From Acidovorax sp. T1 (GTDB lineage Bacteria > Pseudomonadota > Gammaproteobacteria > Burkholderiales > Burkholderiaceae_C), in the NCBI RefSeq assembly GCF_002176815.1, contig NZ_CP021648.1, positions 310,001-374,000 on the forward strand: a stretch of 64,000 nt of DNA, given 5' to 3'. The notes beneath the pieces were generated by a model that saw only the letters and a program-made list of their open reading frames with translations, was not told the DNA's origin and did not search any database. Shown one piece after another: positions 22,016-30,482 of this stretch; position 1 is the first letter of the stretch; each line of letters starts with the position of its first letter. A program made the translations under genes and the position numbers.

Positions 22016-22242
22016 GGTCTTGCTCACCTGTAGATCGAGCCGGCGGGGAGGCTTCGCGCTTCGCCGTGTGCTGGTCTTCCGCTGCTTCTTCTGCCGAGCC
22101 TGCTGCTGCTGTCGGTCCTTCGACTATCAAATCCAAGAGGAGTTCGCCTCGGTAAATGCCCCAATCCAGGTGCTGCTGGCCCTCGGATCTGCCCTGGGCC
22201 AGCATGCGGGCGCACGAGGGAAATCAATAGGTCCATAGAAAA
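22016..22242. other. Non-coding or fully degenerate stretch before the fcb operon
   Basis: No convincing gene is seen in any frame. The short open frames have no recognisable family features. It contains the left arm of a TCAATAG ... CTATTGA inverted repeat that extends into the fcb control site. It probably holds the junction between decayed hpa DNA and the fcb module. Confidence 0.5.
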
Positions 22243-22275
22243 TCTATTGACTAATCGAATTTTGGCCGCTATAGT
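22243..22275 (+). promoter_or_regulatory. fcb operon promoter with candidate TetR operator
   Basis: A sigma70-type promoter is visible: -35 TTGACT at 22247-22252, a 17-bp spacer, and -10 TATAGT at 22270-22275. The box TCTATTGA-N4-TCGAATT (22243-22261) overlaps the -35. The same box with the same spacing occurs upstream of the TetR gene at 28622-28640. Overlap with the -35 would suit repression. Confidence 0.7.
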
Positions 22276-22309
22276 TCGCCTCCACTACTCGTCACAAGGA
22301 GCATTTCAC

Positions 22310-23119
22310 ATGTACGAAGCCATCGGTCACCGCGTTCAGGACGGCGTCGCGGAAATCACGATCAACCTGCCGCGCCATCGGAATGCGCTGTCGGTCAAGG
22401 CGATGCAAGAGATCACCGACGCGCTGAATCGAGCCGAGGAAGACGACAACGTGGGAGCGGTGATGATTACCGGCGCTGCTGACGCGTTCTGCGCTGGCTT
22501 CTACCTGCGCGAGATTCCGCTCGACAACGGTGTCGCCGGCATCCGTGACCACTTCCGAGTCGCTGCCCTCTGGTGGCACCAGATGATCCACAAGATCATT
22601 CGTGTGAAGAGGCCGGTGTTGGCGGCCGTTAATGGCGTCGCAGCCGGCGGCGGTCTGGGCGTGCTGCTGGCCAGCGATATGGCCATCTGCTCAGATAACG
22701 CCAAATTCGTGTGCGCCTGGCACAGCATTGGCATTGGAAATGACACGGCGACGAGCTACAGCCTCACGCGCGCAGTTGGTATGCGCAGAGCAATGGAGCT
22801 CATGCTGACCAACCGGACGCTGCAGCCGTCGGAGGCCTGCGACTGGGGCATCGTCAATCGCGTCTATCCCCAGGCGCAATTCCGAGACATCGCGTGGAAG
22901 GCTGCTCGCGAACTCGCATCGGTGCCCACGCACCTGCAGGTGATGGCCAAGGAGCGGTTCCACGCCGGCTGGATGCAGCCGGTCGAGGAATGCACGGAGT
23001 TTGAGATTCAGAACGTGATCTCGTCTGTGACCCATCCGCACTTCATGCCGCGGCTCAAGCGATTCCTGGACGGCGATAAGGCTGATCGCGCGCAGGTCGA
23101 GTTGCCCTCGGGCTTTTGA
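22310..23119 (+). CDS. fcbB: 4-chlorobenzoyl-CoA dehalogenase
   Basis: A 269-residue crotonase-fold enzyme that replaces the chlorine of 4-chlorobenzoyl-CoA with hydroxyl by an aryl-enzyme ester mechanism. The key residues of the Pseudomonas CBS3 enzyme fall at the same numbers: His90 (ALWWHQM), Trp137 (FVCAWH) and the nucleophile Asp145 (GIGNDTA). Gly114 of the oxyanion hole lies in AAGGGLG. The length equals that enzyme. The start at 22310 is preferred over the open frame from 22247 because AAGGA lies 9 bp upstream and the family N-terminus MYEAIGHRV starts there. It is first in the fcb operon and followed 11 bp later by the ligase gene. Confidence 0.96.
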   Translation: MYEAIGHRVQDGVAEITINLPRHRNALSVKAMQEITDALNRAEEDDNVGAVMITGAADAFCAGFYLREIPLDNGVAGIRDHFRVAALWWHQMIHKIIRVKRPVLAAVNGVAAGGGLGVLLASDMAICSDNAKFVCAWHSIGIGNDTATSYSLTRAVGMRRAMELMLTNRTLQPSEACDWGIVNRVYPQAQFRDIAWKAARELASVPTHLQVMAKERFHAGWMQPVEECTEFEIQNVISSVTHPHFMPRLKRFLDGDKADRAQVELPSGF

Positions 23120-23130
23120 AGGAGCGGCGG

Positions 23131-24648
23131 ATGCAGACAGTCAATGAGTTGCTCCGCCGGGCAGCCACCCGCGCGCCAGATCACTGTGCGTTGGCGGACC
23201 CGGCACGTGGGCTCCGTCTAACGCACGCAGAGCTACAGACGCGGGTGGAAGCTGTGGCCGCCCGCCTGCATGCAGACGGGCTTCGGCCGCAGCAGAGGGT
23301 CGCGGTGGTCGCCCCCAACTCCGCCGACGTGGTCATTGCAATCCTCGCGTTGCATCGGCTCGGCGCAGTTCCTGCGCTTCTCAATCCGCGTTTGAAGTCC
23401 GCTGAACTTGCCGAGCTGATCAAGCGCGGGGAAATGGCGGCTGCCGTCATAGCTGTCGGCCAGCAGGTCGCGGATACCATTTTCCAGAGCGGCAGCAGAG
23501 CGCAGATCATTTTTCTCGGCGACTTGGTACGAGATGGGGAGCCTTGCGACTCCTATGGTCCGCCGATTGAGGATCCGCAGCGCGAGCCAGCGCAGCCGGC
23601 GTTCATCTTCTATACCTCGGGAACCACTGGCCTGCCTAAGGCCGCGATCATTCCGCAGCGAGCTGCGGAAAGTCGAGTGCTGTTCATGTCGACGCAGGTC
23701 GGACTGCGTCATGGACAGCACAATGTGGTGCTGGGTCTGATGCCGCTCTACCACGTGGTGGGCTTCTTCGCGGTCCTGGTCGCCGCACTCGCTCTCGATG
23801 GCACCTATGTCGTAGTAGAGGAATTCCGACCCGTGGATGCGCTCCAGCTCGTGCAGCAGGAGCTGGTCACATCGCTATTCGCGACGCCGACGCACCTCGA
23901 TGCGTTGGCTGCCGCAGCAGCGCAGGCTGGCTCGAGCCTCAAACTGGATTCGTTGCGCCACATCACTTTTGCGGGTGCGACTATGCCCGATGCCGTGCTC
24001 GAGGCCGTTCACCAGCATCTGCCCGGCGAGAAAGTGAACATCTATGGCACCACTGAGGCGATGAACTCGCTCTACATGCGACAGCCGAAGACGGGTACCG
24101 AAATGGTGCCTGGGTTCTTCTCGGAAGTGCGGATCGTTCGTGTCGGCGGCGGTGTCGACGAGGTGATGGCGAACGGAGAAGAGGGGGAGTTGATCGTGGC
24201 CGCCTCTGATTCAGCCTTCGTCGGTTACTTGAATCAGCCCCAAGCCACTGCGGAAAAGCTGCAGGACGGCTGGTATAGGACCAGCGACGCTGCCGTGTGG
24301 ACACCTGAAGGTACCGTTCGAATCCTCGGTCGGGTGGACGACATGATCATCTCCGGCGGCGAGAACATTCACCCGTCCGAAATCGAGCGCGTGCTCGGAG
24401 CCGCACCTGGCGTGGCTGAGGTAGTCGTGATTGGCCTCGCAGACCAGCGGTGGGGGCAGTCTGTGACCGCCTGTGTGGTCCCTCGGCCTGGAGAGACCTT
24501 ATCCGAAGATGCGCTCGACGCCTTCTGCCGCTCCAGTGAGCTTGCTGATTTCAAGCGGCCCAAGCGCTACTTCATCTTGGATCAGCTACCGAAGAATGCA
24601 TTGAACAAGGTACTGCGGCGCCAGCTGGTGCAGCAGGTGTCAAGTTAG
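23131..24648 (+). CDS. fcbA: 4-chlorobenzoate:CoA ligase
   Basis: A 505-residue ANL-superfamily adenylating enzyme. The P-loop-like YTSGTTGLPKAAI, the YGTTEAMN motif, the hinge region DDMIISGGENIHPSEIE and the C-terminal catalytic Lys in NALNKVLRRQ are all present. It converts 4-chlorobenzoate, ATP and CoA to the thioester that FcbB dehalogenates. The ATG at 23131 (AAGGAGCGG upstream) is chosen over the in-frame ATG at 23116. The gene order B-A matches Comamonas DJ-12 and Pseudomonas fcb clusters. Confidence 0.95.
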   Translation: MQTVNELLRRAATRAPDHCALADPARGLRLTHAELQTRVEAVAARLHADGLRPQQRVAVVAPNSADVVIAILALHRLGAVPALLNPRLKSAELAELIKRGEMAAAVIAVGQQVADTIFQSGSRAQIIFLGDLVRDGEPCDSYGPPIEDPQREPAQPAFIFYTSGTTGLPKAAIIPQRAAESRVLFMSTQVGLRHGQHNVVLGLMPLYHVVGFFAVLVAALALDGTYVVVEEFRPVDALQLVQQELVTSLFATPTHLDALAAAAAQAGSSLKLDSLRHITFAGATMPDAVLEAVHQHLPGEKVNIYGTTEAMNSLYMRQPKTGTEMVPGFFSEVRIVRVGGGVDEVMANGEEGELIVAASDSAFVGYLNQPQATAEKLQDGWYRTSDAAVWTPEGTVRILGRVDDMIISGGENIHPSEIERVLGAAPGVAEVVVIGLADQRWGQSVTACVVPRPGETLSEDALDAFCRSSELADFKRPKRYFILDQLPKNALNKVLRRQLVQQVSS

Positions 24649-24692
24649 CCGTCTGCGCACCTAGCGCTATCACATCACCAAGGAGACAACAG

Positions 24693-25673
24693 ATGCGTAT
24701 TCATCGTCGCCAGTTTTCTATCGCCGCCGCCGCAAGTGTTGCCTCGGCCGCGCTGCCTGTAAGGGCACAAGAGTTGGTTCTGCGGGCCGTTAGTGCTTTC
24801 CCCGAGAAGACTTCTCAATCGATTCACTTCGAGAAGTTCATCGAGCGGGTCAACTCTACCGGCAAGGGCGTGCTGCGCATCAACTATGTGGGTGGTCCTC
24901 GTGCGATCCCGACTTTTGAAGTGGGTAATGCTGTCAAGAGCGGCGTTGTCGATATCGCAAACTGCCATGGCGGCTACTACGCAAATCTGTTCCCTGAAGC
25001 TGACGCTCTGAAGCTGATGCAAGTTACGCCTCAGGAGCTGCGCCGCAGTGGGGGCTTCGATGCGATCAACCGCATCTGGAACGCAAAGGGAAACATGCAG
25101 TACTTGGCGATGATCTACGCGTACTCGCCCTACCACCTTTTCCTCAACAAAAAGATCAGCAAGCCATCGGAGCTTGCGGGCATGAAGATCCGGATCTCTC
25201 CGCTTTACCGTGACTTTCTGTCGGCGCTAGGCGTGCAGGTCGTCAACGTGGCCCCGGGTGAAATCTACACGGCCCTCGAGCGTGGAGTAGTGGAAGGGTA
25301 TGGCTGGCCGATCTACAGCATCTTTGACCTCGGTTGGCATGAGAAGACCAAGTACCGCGTTGAGCCGGGGTTCTATAACACCGAGACCAGCATCATCATG
25401 AATCTCGACTCGTATAAGCGGCTGACGTCAGCGCAACGAGCCGTGCTTGACCCAGCACTCGCGTACGCCGAAGGGCTCAATGAGGATTACAAGACGATCA
25501 ATGCCCGCGAAGAAAAGAAGCAGGCTGACGCGGGCATTCAGGTGATTCGGTTCGAGGGTGAAGAAGGTCGAGAGTTTGTACGTCGTGCATACGACGAAGG
25601 TTGGAAGGGCATCATTGCGCGCGCACCGGAGAATGGTCCGCTTCTGCGTCGCTATTTGGCTTCCACCCAATGA
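24693..25673 (+). CDS. fcbT1: TRAP transporter solute-binding protein for 4-chlorobenzoate
   Basis: A 326-residue DctP-family periplasmic binding protein. A twin-arginine-like signal (RIHRRQFSIAAAASVASA) is followed by the mature start near VRAQEL. LSAL-type ligand-binding features and the GMKIRISPLYRDFLSALG segment are family-typical. It would capture 4-chlorobenzoate in the periplasm for the FcbT2/T3 permease. An AAGGAGA ribosome site is present. The stop overlaps the fcbT2 start (ATGA). Confidence 0.92.
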   Translation: MRIHRRQFSIAAAASVASAALPVRAQELVLRAVSAFPEKTSQSIHFEKFIERVNSTGKGVLRINYVGGPRAIPTFEVGNAVKSGVVDIANCHGGYYANLFPEADALKLMQVTPQELRRSGGFDAINRIWNAKGNMQYLAMIYAYSPYHLFLNKKISKPSELAGMKIRISPLYRDFLSALGVQVVNVAPGEIYTALERGVVEGYGWPIYSIFDLGWHEKTKYRVEPGFYNTETSIIMNLDSYKRLTSAQRAVLDPALAYAEGLNEDYKTINAREEKKQADAGIQVIRFEGEEGREFVRRAYDEGWKGIIARAPENGPLLRRYLASTQ

Positions 25674-26227
25674 AGTCAGCGATGGCCCCGATCTCCGTGC
25701 GCGGTGAGGCGCTGAGCCGTGTCGATGGCTGGACGTGCAGAGCCGAGGAAATTCTCGCTGCAGTTGCATGCGGTCTCGTGCTGCTCATGGTGCTCGTCAT
25801 CTGTGCTGATGTGACCCTGCGCGCCACGATGCGATCGGGGCTGACTTCAGCCAGTGCGGTGGCAGAGTACTCGCTTTACGCGATTACCTTCCTAGCAGCC
25901 CCGCTCCTGCTGCGCAAGGGGCAGCACATTCGGGTAGACCTAGTTCTTAGGGCCATGCCGCCCAGAGCGGCATGGCTTCTGGAGTGGGCCGTGGATGCCT
26001 GTGGTGCGGCAATTAGTGGGCTGTTCTTGACATCCTCTGTGCACGTCCTGGTGCAAAGCTATTCTCAGTCTGCGATGGTGATGCGCGAGATGATGTTTCC
26101 GGAGTGGTGGCTGTACATTCCAATGCCGATCTCACTCGCGCTTCTGACAATCGAGTTTCTGCTGCGTATGCGACGCCTAGTTCAAGGTGAGCGCCAGATG
26201 AGAGAAGAGGCCACTTCGGCCGCTTGA
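25670..26227 (+). CDS. fcbT2: TRAP transporter small membrane subunit (DctQ type)
   Basis: A 185-residue protein with four predicted transmembrane segments (around ILAAVACGLVLLMVLVICAD, YAITFLAAPLLL, AAISGLFLTSS and PISLALLTIEFLL). It carries the DctQ-type RKGQHIRVDLV segment. It pairs with FcbT3 in the inner membrane. The start at 25670 overlaps the fcbT1 stop by 4 bp; a longer open frame begins at 25601 but lies within fcbT1. Confidence 0.9.
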   Translation: MKSAMAPISVRGEALSRVDGWTCRAEEILAAVACGLVLLMVLVICADVTLRATMRSGLTSASAVAEYSLYAITFLAAPLLLRKGQHIRVDLVLRAMPPRAAWLLEWAVDACGAAISGLFLTSSVHVLVQSYSQSAMVMREMMFPEWWLYIPMPISLALLTIEFLLRMRRLVQGERQMREEATSAA

Positions 26228-26239
26228 GGAGAACAATAA

Positions 26240-27559
26240 ATGAACTGGCAATTGGCAGCATGGCTGCTTCTGGGTGGGACTACGGTTCTTCTCTTCTTGG
26301 GGCTGCCGGTCGCCTACTCGTTCTTTGCCATCAATGTGGTGGGCGCCTGGCTTTTTCTCGGAGGTGATAGCGCACTGGGGCAGCTCGTCCGGAACGGATT
26401 GGTGGCTGTCGCCAGTTTCTCCCTCACGCCGATTCCTCTTTTTATTCTGATGGGCGAACTCCTGTTCCATACGGGGTTGGCACAGAGAGCAATCGATGGT
26501 ATCGACAAGGTTATCCCTCGCCTTCCAGGGAGACTCGCAGTCATAGCCGTCGTCGCTGGAACCTTCTTTTCAGCCATTTCAGGTTCCACGATTGCGACCA
26601 CCGCGATGCTTGGGAGCCTCATGCTTCCCATGATGCTAGCCAGGGGCTATGAGCCAAAACTCGGCATGGGGCCGATAATTGCGATCGGCGGTGTTGACAT
26701 GCTGATTCCGCCGTCAGCTCTGGCTGTGTTGCTAGGCAGCTTGGCGGGCATCTCGATATCGAAGCTGCTGATTGGCGGGGTCTTGCCGGGCTTGCTGCTA
26801 GCCATTTCGTTCGTTGCCTACATCGTGGCTTCAGCCAAGTTGCGCCCAGAGTCAGCGCCCCGAGAGGAGCTGGTGGTGCTCCGTGGGTGGGAGCGCTGGC
26901 GCGAGCTGGTCGTCTACGTGCTGCCGCTGAGCCTCATCTTTGTGGCCATCGTCGCCGTCATCTCTGGAGGTGTAGCAACCCCGACAGAGGCCGCGGCTAT
27001 CGGCTGCGCTGCCACGCTAGCGATCACCCTGATGTACCGGGCGTTGCGGTGGCAGTCGCTCGTCCAAGCTCTTCAAGGCACAGTCGCGATCTCGGGCATG
27101 ATCTTGTTCATCATCGTGGCGGCTACGACCTTCTCACAGGTGTTGAGCTTTTCCGGTGCCACCAACGGTATCGTCGATCTTGTTCAGTCCTCAGGGCTAC
27201 CGCCCGCCGGTGTGGTCGCAATCATGTTGGCTATTCTGATCTTCCTTGGGCTGTTCGTTGACCAGGTCAGCATGATGCTGCTGACATTGCCTTTCTACAT
27301 GCCCATTGTGAAGTCGCTTGGAATCGACCAGATTTGGTTCGGCGTCATGTACCTGATCTGCATGCAACTAGGTCTGCTGATGCCCCCGCACGGCATGCTG
27401 TTGTACACGATGAAAGGGGTAGCCCCGAAGCACATCACGATGGGCCAGGTTTTTGCCAGTGCGATGCCCTACGTTGGCCTGTCATTCACCATGCTGATTC
27501 TGATTTTCTTCTGGCCCGGGATCGCTACCTGGCTGCCCGATGTGTTCGTGGGACGTTAA
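26240..27559 (+). CDS. fcbT3: TRAP transporter large permease subunit (DctM type)
   Basis: A 439-residue polytopic DctM protein. Family motifs include GLPVAYSFFAIN, PLFILMGELLFHTGLAQRA, FSAISGSTIATTAMLG and the MPPHGMLLY segment. It forms the ion-coupled channel for 4-chlorobenzoate uptake with FcbT1 and FcbT2. A GAGGAGA ribosome site lies 12 bp after fcbT2, and the thioesterase gene follows 2 bp after the stop. Confidence 0.93.
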   Translation: MNWQLAAWLLLGGTTVLLFLGLPVAYSFFAINVVGAWLFLGGDSALGQLVRNGLVAVASFSLTPIPLFILMGELLFHTGLAQRAIDGIDKVIPRLPGRLAVIAVVAGTFFSAISGSTIATTAMLGSLMLPMMLARGYEPKLGMGPIIAIGGVDMLIPPSALAVLLGSLAGISISKLLIGGVLPGLLLAISFVAYIVASAKLRPESAPREELVVLRGWERWRELVVYVLPLSLIFVAIVAVISGGVATPTEAAAIGCAATLAITLMYRALRWQSLVQALQGTVAISGMILFIIVAATTFSQVLSFSGATNGIVDLVQSSGLPPAGVVAIMLAILIFLGLFVDQVSMMLLTLPFYMPIVKSLGIDQIWFGVMYLICMQLGLLMPPHGMLLYTMKGVAPKHITMGQVFASAMPYVGLSFTMLILIFFWPGIATWLPDVFVGR

Positions 27560-27561
27560 GC

Positions 27562-27990
27562 ATGTCGAGGCAAGTTACGTTCGAGCAGCGAGTTGAGTTT
27601 GGCGACTGCGATCCTGTGGGTATCGTGTGGTTCCCGAACTACTTCAGGTGGCTGGACGCCGCTTCGCGGCACTTCTTCATCTCCTGCGGCGTCCCGCCTT
27701 GGCGCACTACGCTCGCTGAGCGAGGCATCGTCGGAACGCCGCTCGTCAGCAGCAATGCAAATTTCTCATCGCCCGTAAGCTATGACGATGTGCTGTTGAT
27801 CGAGACCGAGGTCCGGGAGTGGGGTAAGAAAAGTTTCGTCCAGCACCATCGCGTGCTTCGCCTGTCCAACTCCGGTGAGGCGCCTCAGTTAGTGATGCAG
27901 GCGGACGAGACTCGGGTATTTGCTGGCTATCAGGAAGGTCGGCTTCGCGCCATTCCCATACCTGAGGACTACTTGGCCCTATGTAGCTAA
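27562..27990 (+). CDS. fcbC: 4-hydroxybenzoyl-CoA thioesterase
   Basis: A 142-residue single hot-dog-fold thioesterase. VEFGDCDPVGIVWFPNYFRW contains the catalytic Asp17 at the same number as the Pseudomonas CBS3 enzyme, and the C-terminus LRAIPIPEDYLALCS matches that family. It hydrolyses 4-hydroxybenzoyl-CoA to 4-hydroxybenzoate, the substrate of PobA. It is the last gene of the operon, and its stop overlaps the convergent TetR gene's stop by a few bases. Confidence 0.95.
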   Translation: MSRQVTFEQRVEFGDCDPVGIVWFPNYFRWLDAASRHFFISCGVPPWRTTLAERGIVGTPLVSSNANFSSPVSYDDVLLIETEVREWGKKSFVQHHRVLRLSNSGEAPQLVMQADETRVFAGYQEGRLRAIPIPEDYLALCS

Positions 27991-28601
27991 CGCTCTTCCC
28001 CGGCGGCGACTATGCCGCCTAAGACCAGATCTGCAAAATGATCCGCAATATCCGCAATAGTCGCATCGGAGCGCTTGCCCCACCAAGAGGCAACCGTGTT
28101 GCACATGCCGAGGATTCCGAGTGTCACCAGGCGGCAATCGAGGTCTTTCCGGAAGTCTCCGCGTCTAGTCCCTGAACGCAGGATAGTCTCCAAGTTACTC
28201 TCGTACTCACGGATCTGCCGACCGATCTCGTGGCGTGCTTCGTCCCCTAGGTCGTTGCGGTGCGCTAGGAATACCTTGTAGAACTCGGGTCTTACTTCAA
28301 GCGACTCAAGGTGTCGCTTGATCATTTCGCGGATTTTCTCGGCGGGCGCCTGTCGCGATTGTCGAATTTCAGTCGAGAAACTCACGTAACCCTCGATCGC
28401 GTAGACACAAATTTCCGCGAGTGCAGCCTCCTTAGACCGGATGTAGTAATAGAGGCTACCTTGTTGCACCCCGAGAGCATCGGCTATGTCCTTAGTCGTG
28501 GCGACGTGATAGCCGCGTTGGGAGAACTGGCGTGCAGCCTCCTGCAGCACTCGAAGGTACTTCGCGGTGTACTTGTCAGTCGAGCGTTGAGGGTTGCTCA
28601 A
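27987..28601 (-). CDS. TetR-family regulator, probable repressor of the fcb operon
   Basis: A 204-residue TetR protein. The N-terminal HTH is in HVATTKDIADALGVQQGSLY and the following YYIRSKEAAL is family-typical; the ligand domain is unassigned. The start appears to be TTG at 28601. It is convergent with fcbC, and its upstream region carries the same TCTATTGA-N4-TCGAATT box as the fcb promoter, implying autoregulation and operon control. A CoA ester such as 4-chlorobenzoyl-CoA is a plausible inducer for this group; that is inference. Confidence 0.85.
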   Translation of the reverse strand: MSNPQRSTDKYTAKYLRVLQEAARQFSQRGYHVATTKDIADALGVQQGSLYYYIRSKEAALAEICVYAIEGYVSFSTEIRQSRQAPAEKIREMIKRHLESLEVRPEFYKVFLAHRNDLGDEARHEIGRQIREYESNLETILRSGTRRGDFRKDLDCRLVTLGILGMCNTVASWWGKRSDATIADIADHFADLVLGGIVAAGEER

Positions 28602-28621
28602 TGTGAGAAACTCATGTGCAT

Positions 28622-28640
28622 TCTATTGATCGTTCGAATT
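28622..28640. promoter_or_regulatory. Candidate TetR operator in the regulator's own promoter
   Basis: TCTATTGA (28622-28629), a 4-bp spacer TCGT, then TCGAATT (28634-28640) repeats the fcb promoter box exactly in its two conserved blocks and spacing. It lies about 20 bp upstream of the TetR start codon. Confidence 0.65.
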
Positions 28641-29717
28641 CTAGCTTGAGCGGAGGGCTTGGCGCTGACCCCGTACCCGATTCAGTACCGCTCGGAAGTA
28701 GAGATTCCCGGCTTTGTTGATTTCCACGCAAAGCTGACCCGGGGGGGGTGCGGATAAAAACTTGGACTGGTTTTATGCCGCAAGTCCAAGGCTCACCCGG
28801 TATTCGATCGGGCTGAGGGCCCCCAGGGAGATCTTGATCCGCTTCTCGTTGTACCAACGGATGTAGTCGTCGAGCACCTCAATGAACTGCTCAACTGTGA
28901 CGCTCTTCCAGTCCCGAGGATAGAACAGTTCATTCTTCAACCGACCGAAGAAGCCCTCGCACGCTGCGTTGTCAGGCGAGCAGGCCTTGCGGGACATCGA
29001 GCGTGTGAGCTTGGCCTCGCTCATTCTGGATAGCCAGCCAGGCCAGCGGTAGTGACCTCCGCGGTCTGAGTGGACCACTGGTCGATCGCTTGTCTCTGTG
29101 ACGGTCTCGATGGCTGCATCCAGCATGGTGTTGACCAGCTCTGCATCCGGACTCGTGCCGATGGTCCAGCTCACCACCATCCCGTCGAAGCAATCGATGA
29201 TCGGCGACAGGTAGACCTTGCCTGCAGGGATCTGGAACTCCGTGATGTCGGTCAGCCATTTCTTGTTGGGGGCTGCTGCCTGGAAGTCACGGTTGATGAT
29301 GTTCTCTGGTGCCGGGCTGATCTCGCCCAGGTAAGACGCATACCGACGCCTCTTGGGTTTTGCAACGACCAGGCTCTCTTGCTTCATCAGCCGCTGTATC
29401 ACCTTCTCGGAGATCGGGCCTTGCTCTCTGGCCAGTGAGGCTTGCAGCCTGCGGTAGCCATAGCAGCGGTGATTGGACTCGAAGATCTCGGTGATGGACT
29501 GGCGCACCCTCACGTACTTGTCTCCGATTGCCGCGCGGGCCCGATGGTAGAAGTACGAGCTACGCGCAAGACTCAACTGTGCAAGGAGCTCTGGCAGGCC
29601 ATAGTGCTCCCTGAGGGCGTCAATCAGCAGTGTCTTCTCCCGGTTAGACACCCCGATGGCCAGGTCAAATTCCCCCACCCTTGGCCACCCCAAATTCCCC
29701 CAGGCAGGACGGTCGGA

Positions 29718-30482
29718 TTATGACGACTCGGGTGTGATGGCGATGCGTGCAGCGGCCTCCTTGAGGCGGTAGCTCTTGCCCTCGAACTCCAGCATCGCGC
29801 AGCGGTGCATGAGGCGATCCAGGATGGTGCTGGCCATGGTGGCGTCGCCGAGGTATTTGCCCCAGTCCTGCACCACGCGGTTGGACGTGATGAGAACAGC
29901 GCGGCGCAGCTTGTAGCGCTGGTGCACGATGGCCTGTAGGACTTCAGCGGCATGCTCGCTGATGCGTCTGGCCAGGAACAGGTCATCGAGGACGAGCAGG
30001 TCCGGCGCGACCCAGTCCTTGAGCAGCTCGGTGCGCTCTGCCGTAGTGGCCAGCGCGTAACGGGCGAACTCGGTGTCGGCTTCCAGGTAACGCACGTCAT
30101 AGCCCTGCAGCGTGGCCTGGTAGGCCACGGCCTTGGCCACATGGCTCTTGCCGGTGCCCGGCTTGCCGATGATCAGCGCGTTGGCCCCCTCGCCGATGAA
30201 CTTCAGGGTGTGCAACTCGAAGCAGGCGCTGCGCGGCAGCTTCGGGTTGAAACGCCAGTCGAAGTCAGCCAGCGAGGGGCGCTCATCCAGACCCGAGCGC
30301 TTGAAGCGGCGCTCGGTCAGGCGAGAGCGCCGGCGGTCCAGCTCGTCTTGCAGCATGGCGGCGAAGGTCTCCAGGAAAGGCTGCTGGGCGGCCTGGGCCT
30401 GCATCACGCGGGTGGACAGGGTCTCGGCGATGCCGGACAGGCGCAGCTCGCGCAGCGCGCGTTCGATCTCGATCATGTTCAT
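29718..30482 (-). CDS. istB: IS21-family helper ATPase IstB, copy B
   Basis: A 254-residue AAA+ ATPase, the same protein as copy A (Walker A GKPGTGKSH, Walker B LLVLDDLF). The frame is open back to 30605 because of the shift in the istA tail, but the ATG at 30482 (MNMIEIERALRELR) is the natural start. Confidence 0.93.
   Translation of the reverse strand: MNMIEIERALRELRLSGIAETLSTRVMQAQAAQQPFLETFAAMLQDELDRRRSRLTERRFKRSGLDERPSLADFDWRFNPKLPRSACFELHTLKFIGEGANALIIGKPGTGKSHVAKAVAYQATLQGYDVRYLEADTEFARYALATTAERTELLKDWVAPDLLVLDDLFLARRISEHAAEVLQAIVHQRYKLRRAVLITSNRVVQDWGKYLGDATMASTILDRLMHRCAMLEFEGKSYRLKEAAARIAITPESS

Noticed and set aside
22310..23119. Generic enoyl-CoA hydratase annotation
   Set aside because: His90, Trp137 and Asp145 together with the fcbA-T1-T2-T3-C neighbours identify 4-chlorobenzoyl-CoA dehalogenase specifically.
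28739..28748. Target duplication for the IS3-family element
   Set aside because: G and C runs at the two tips are complementary, not directly repeated, so they belong to the inverted repeats; no matching flanks were found.
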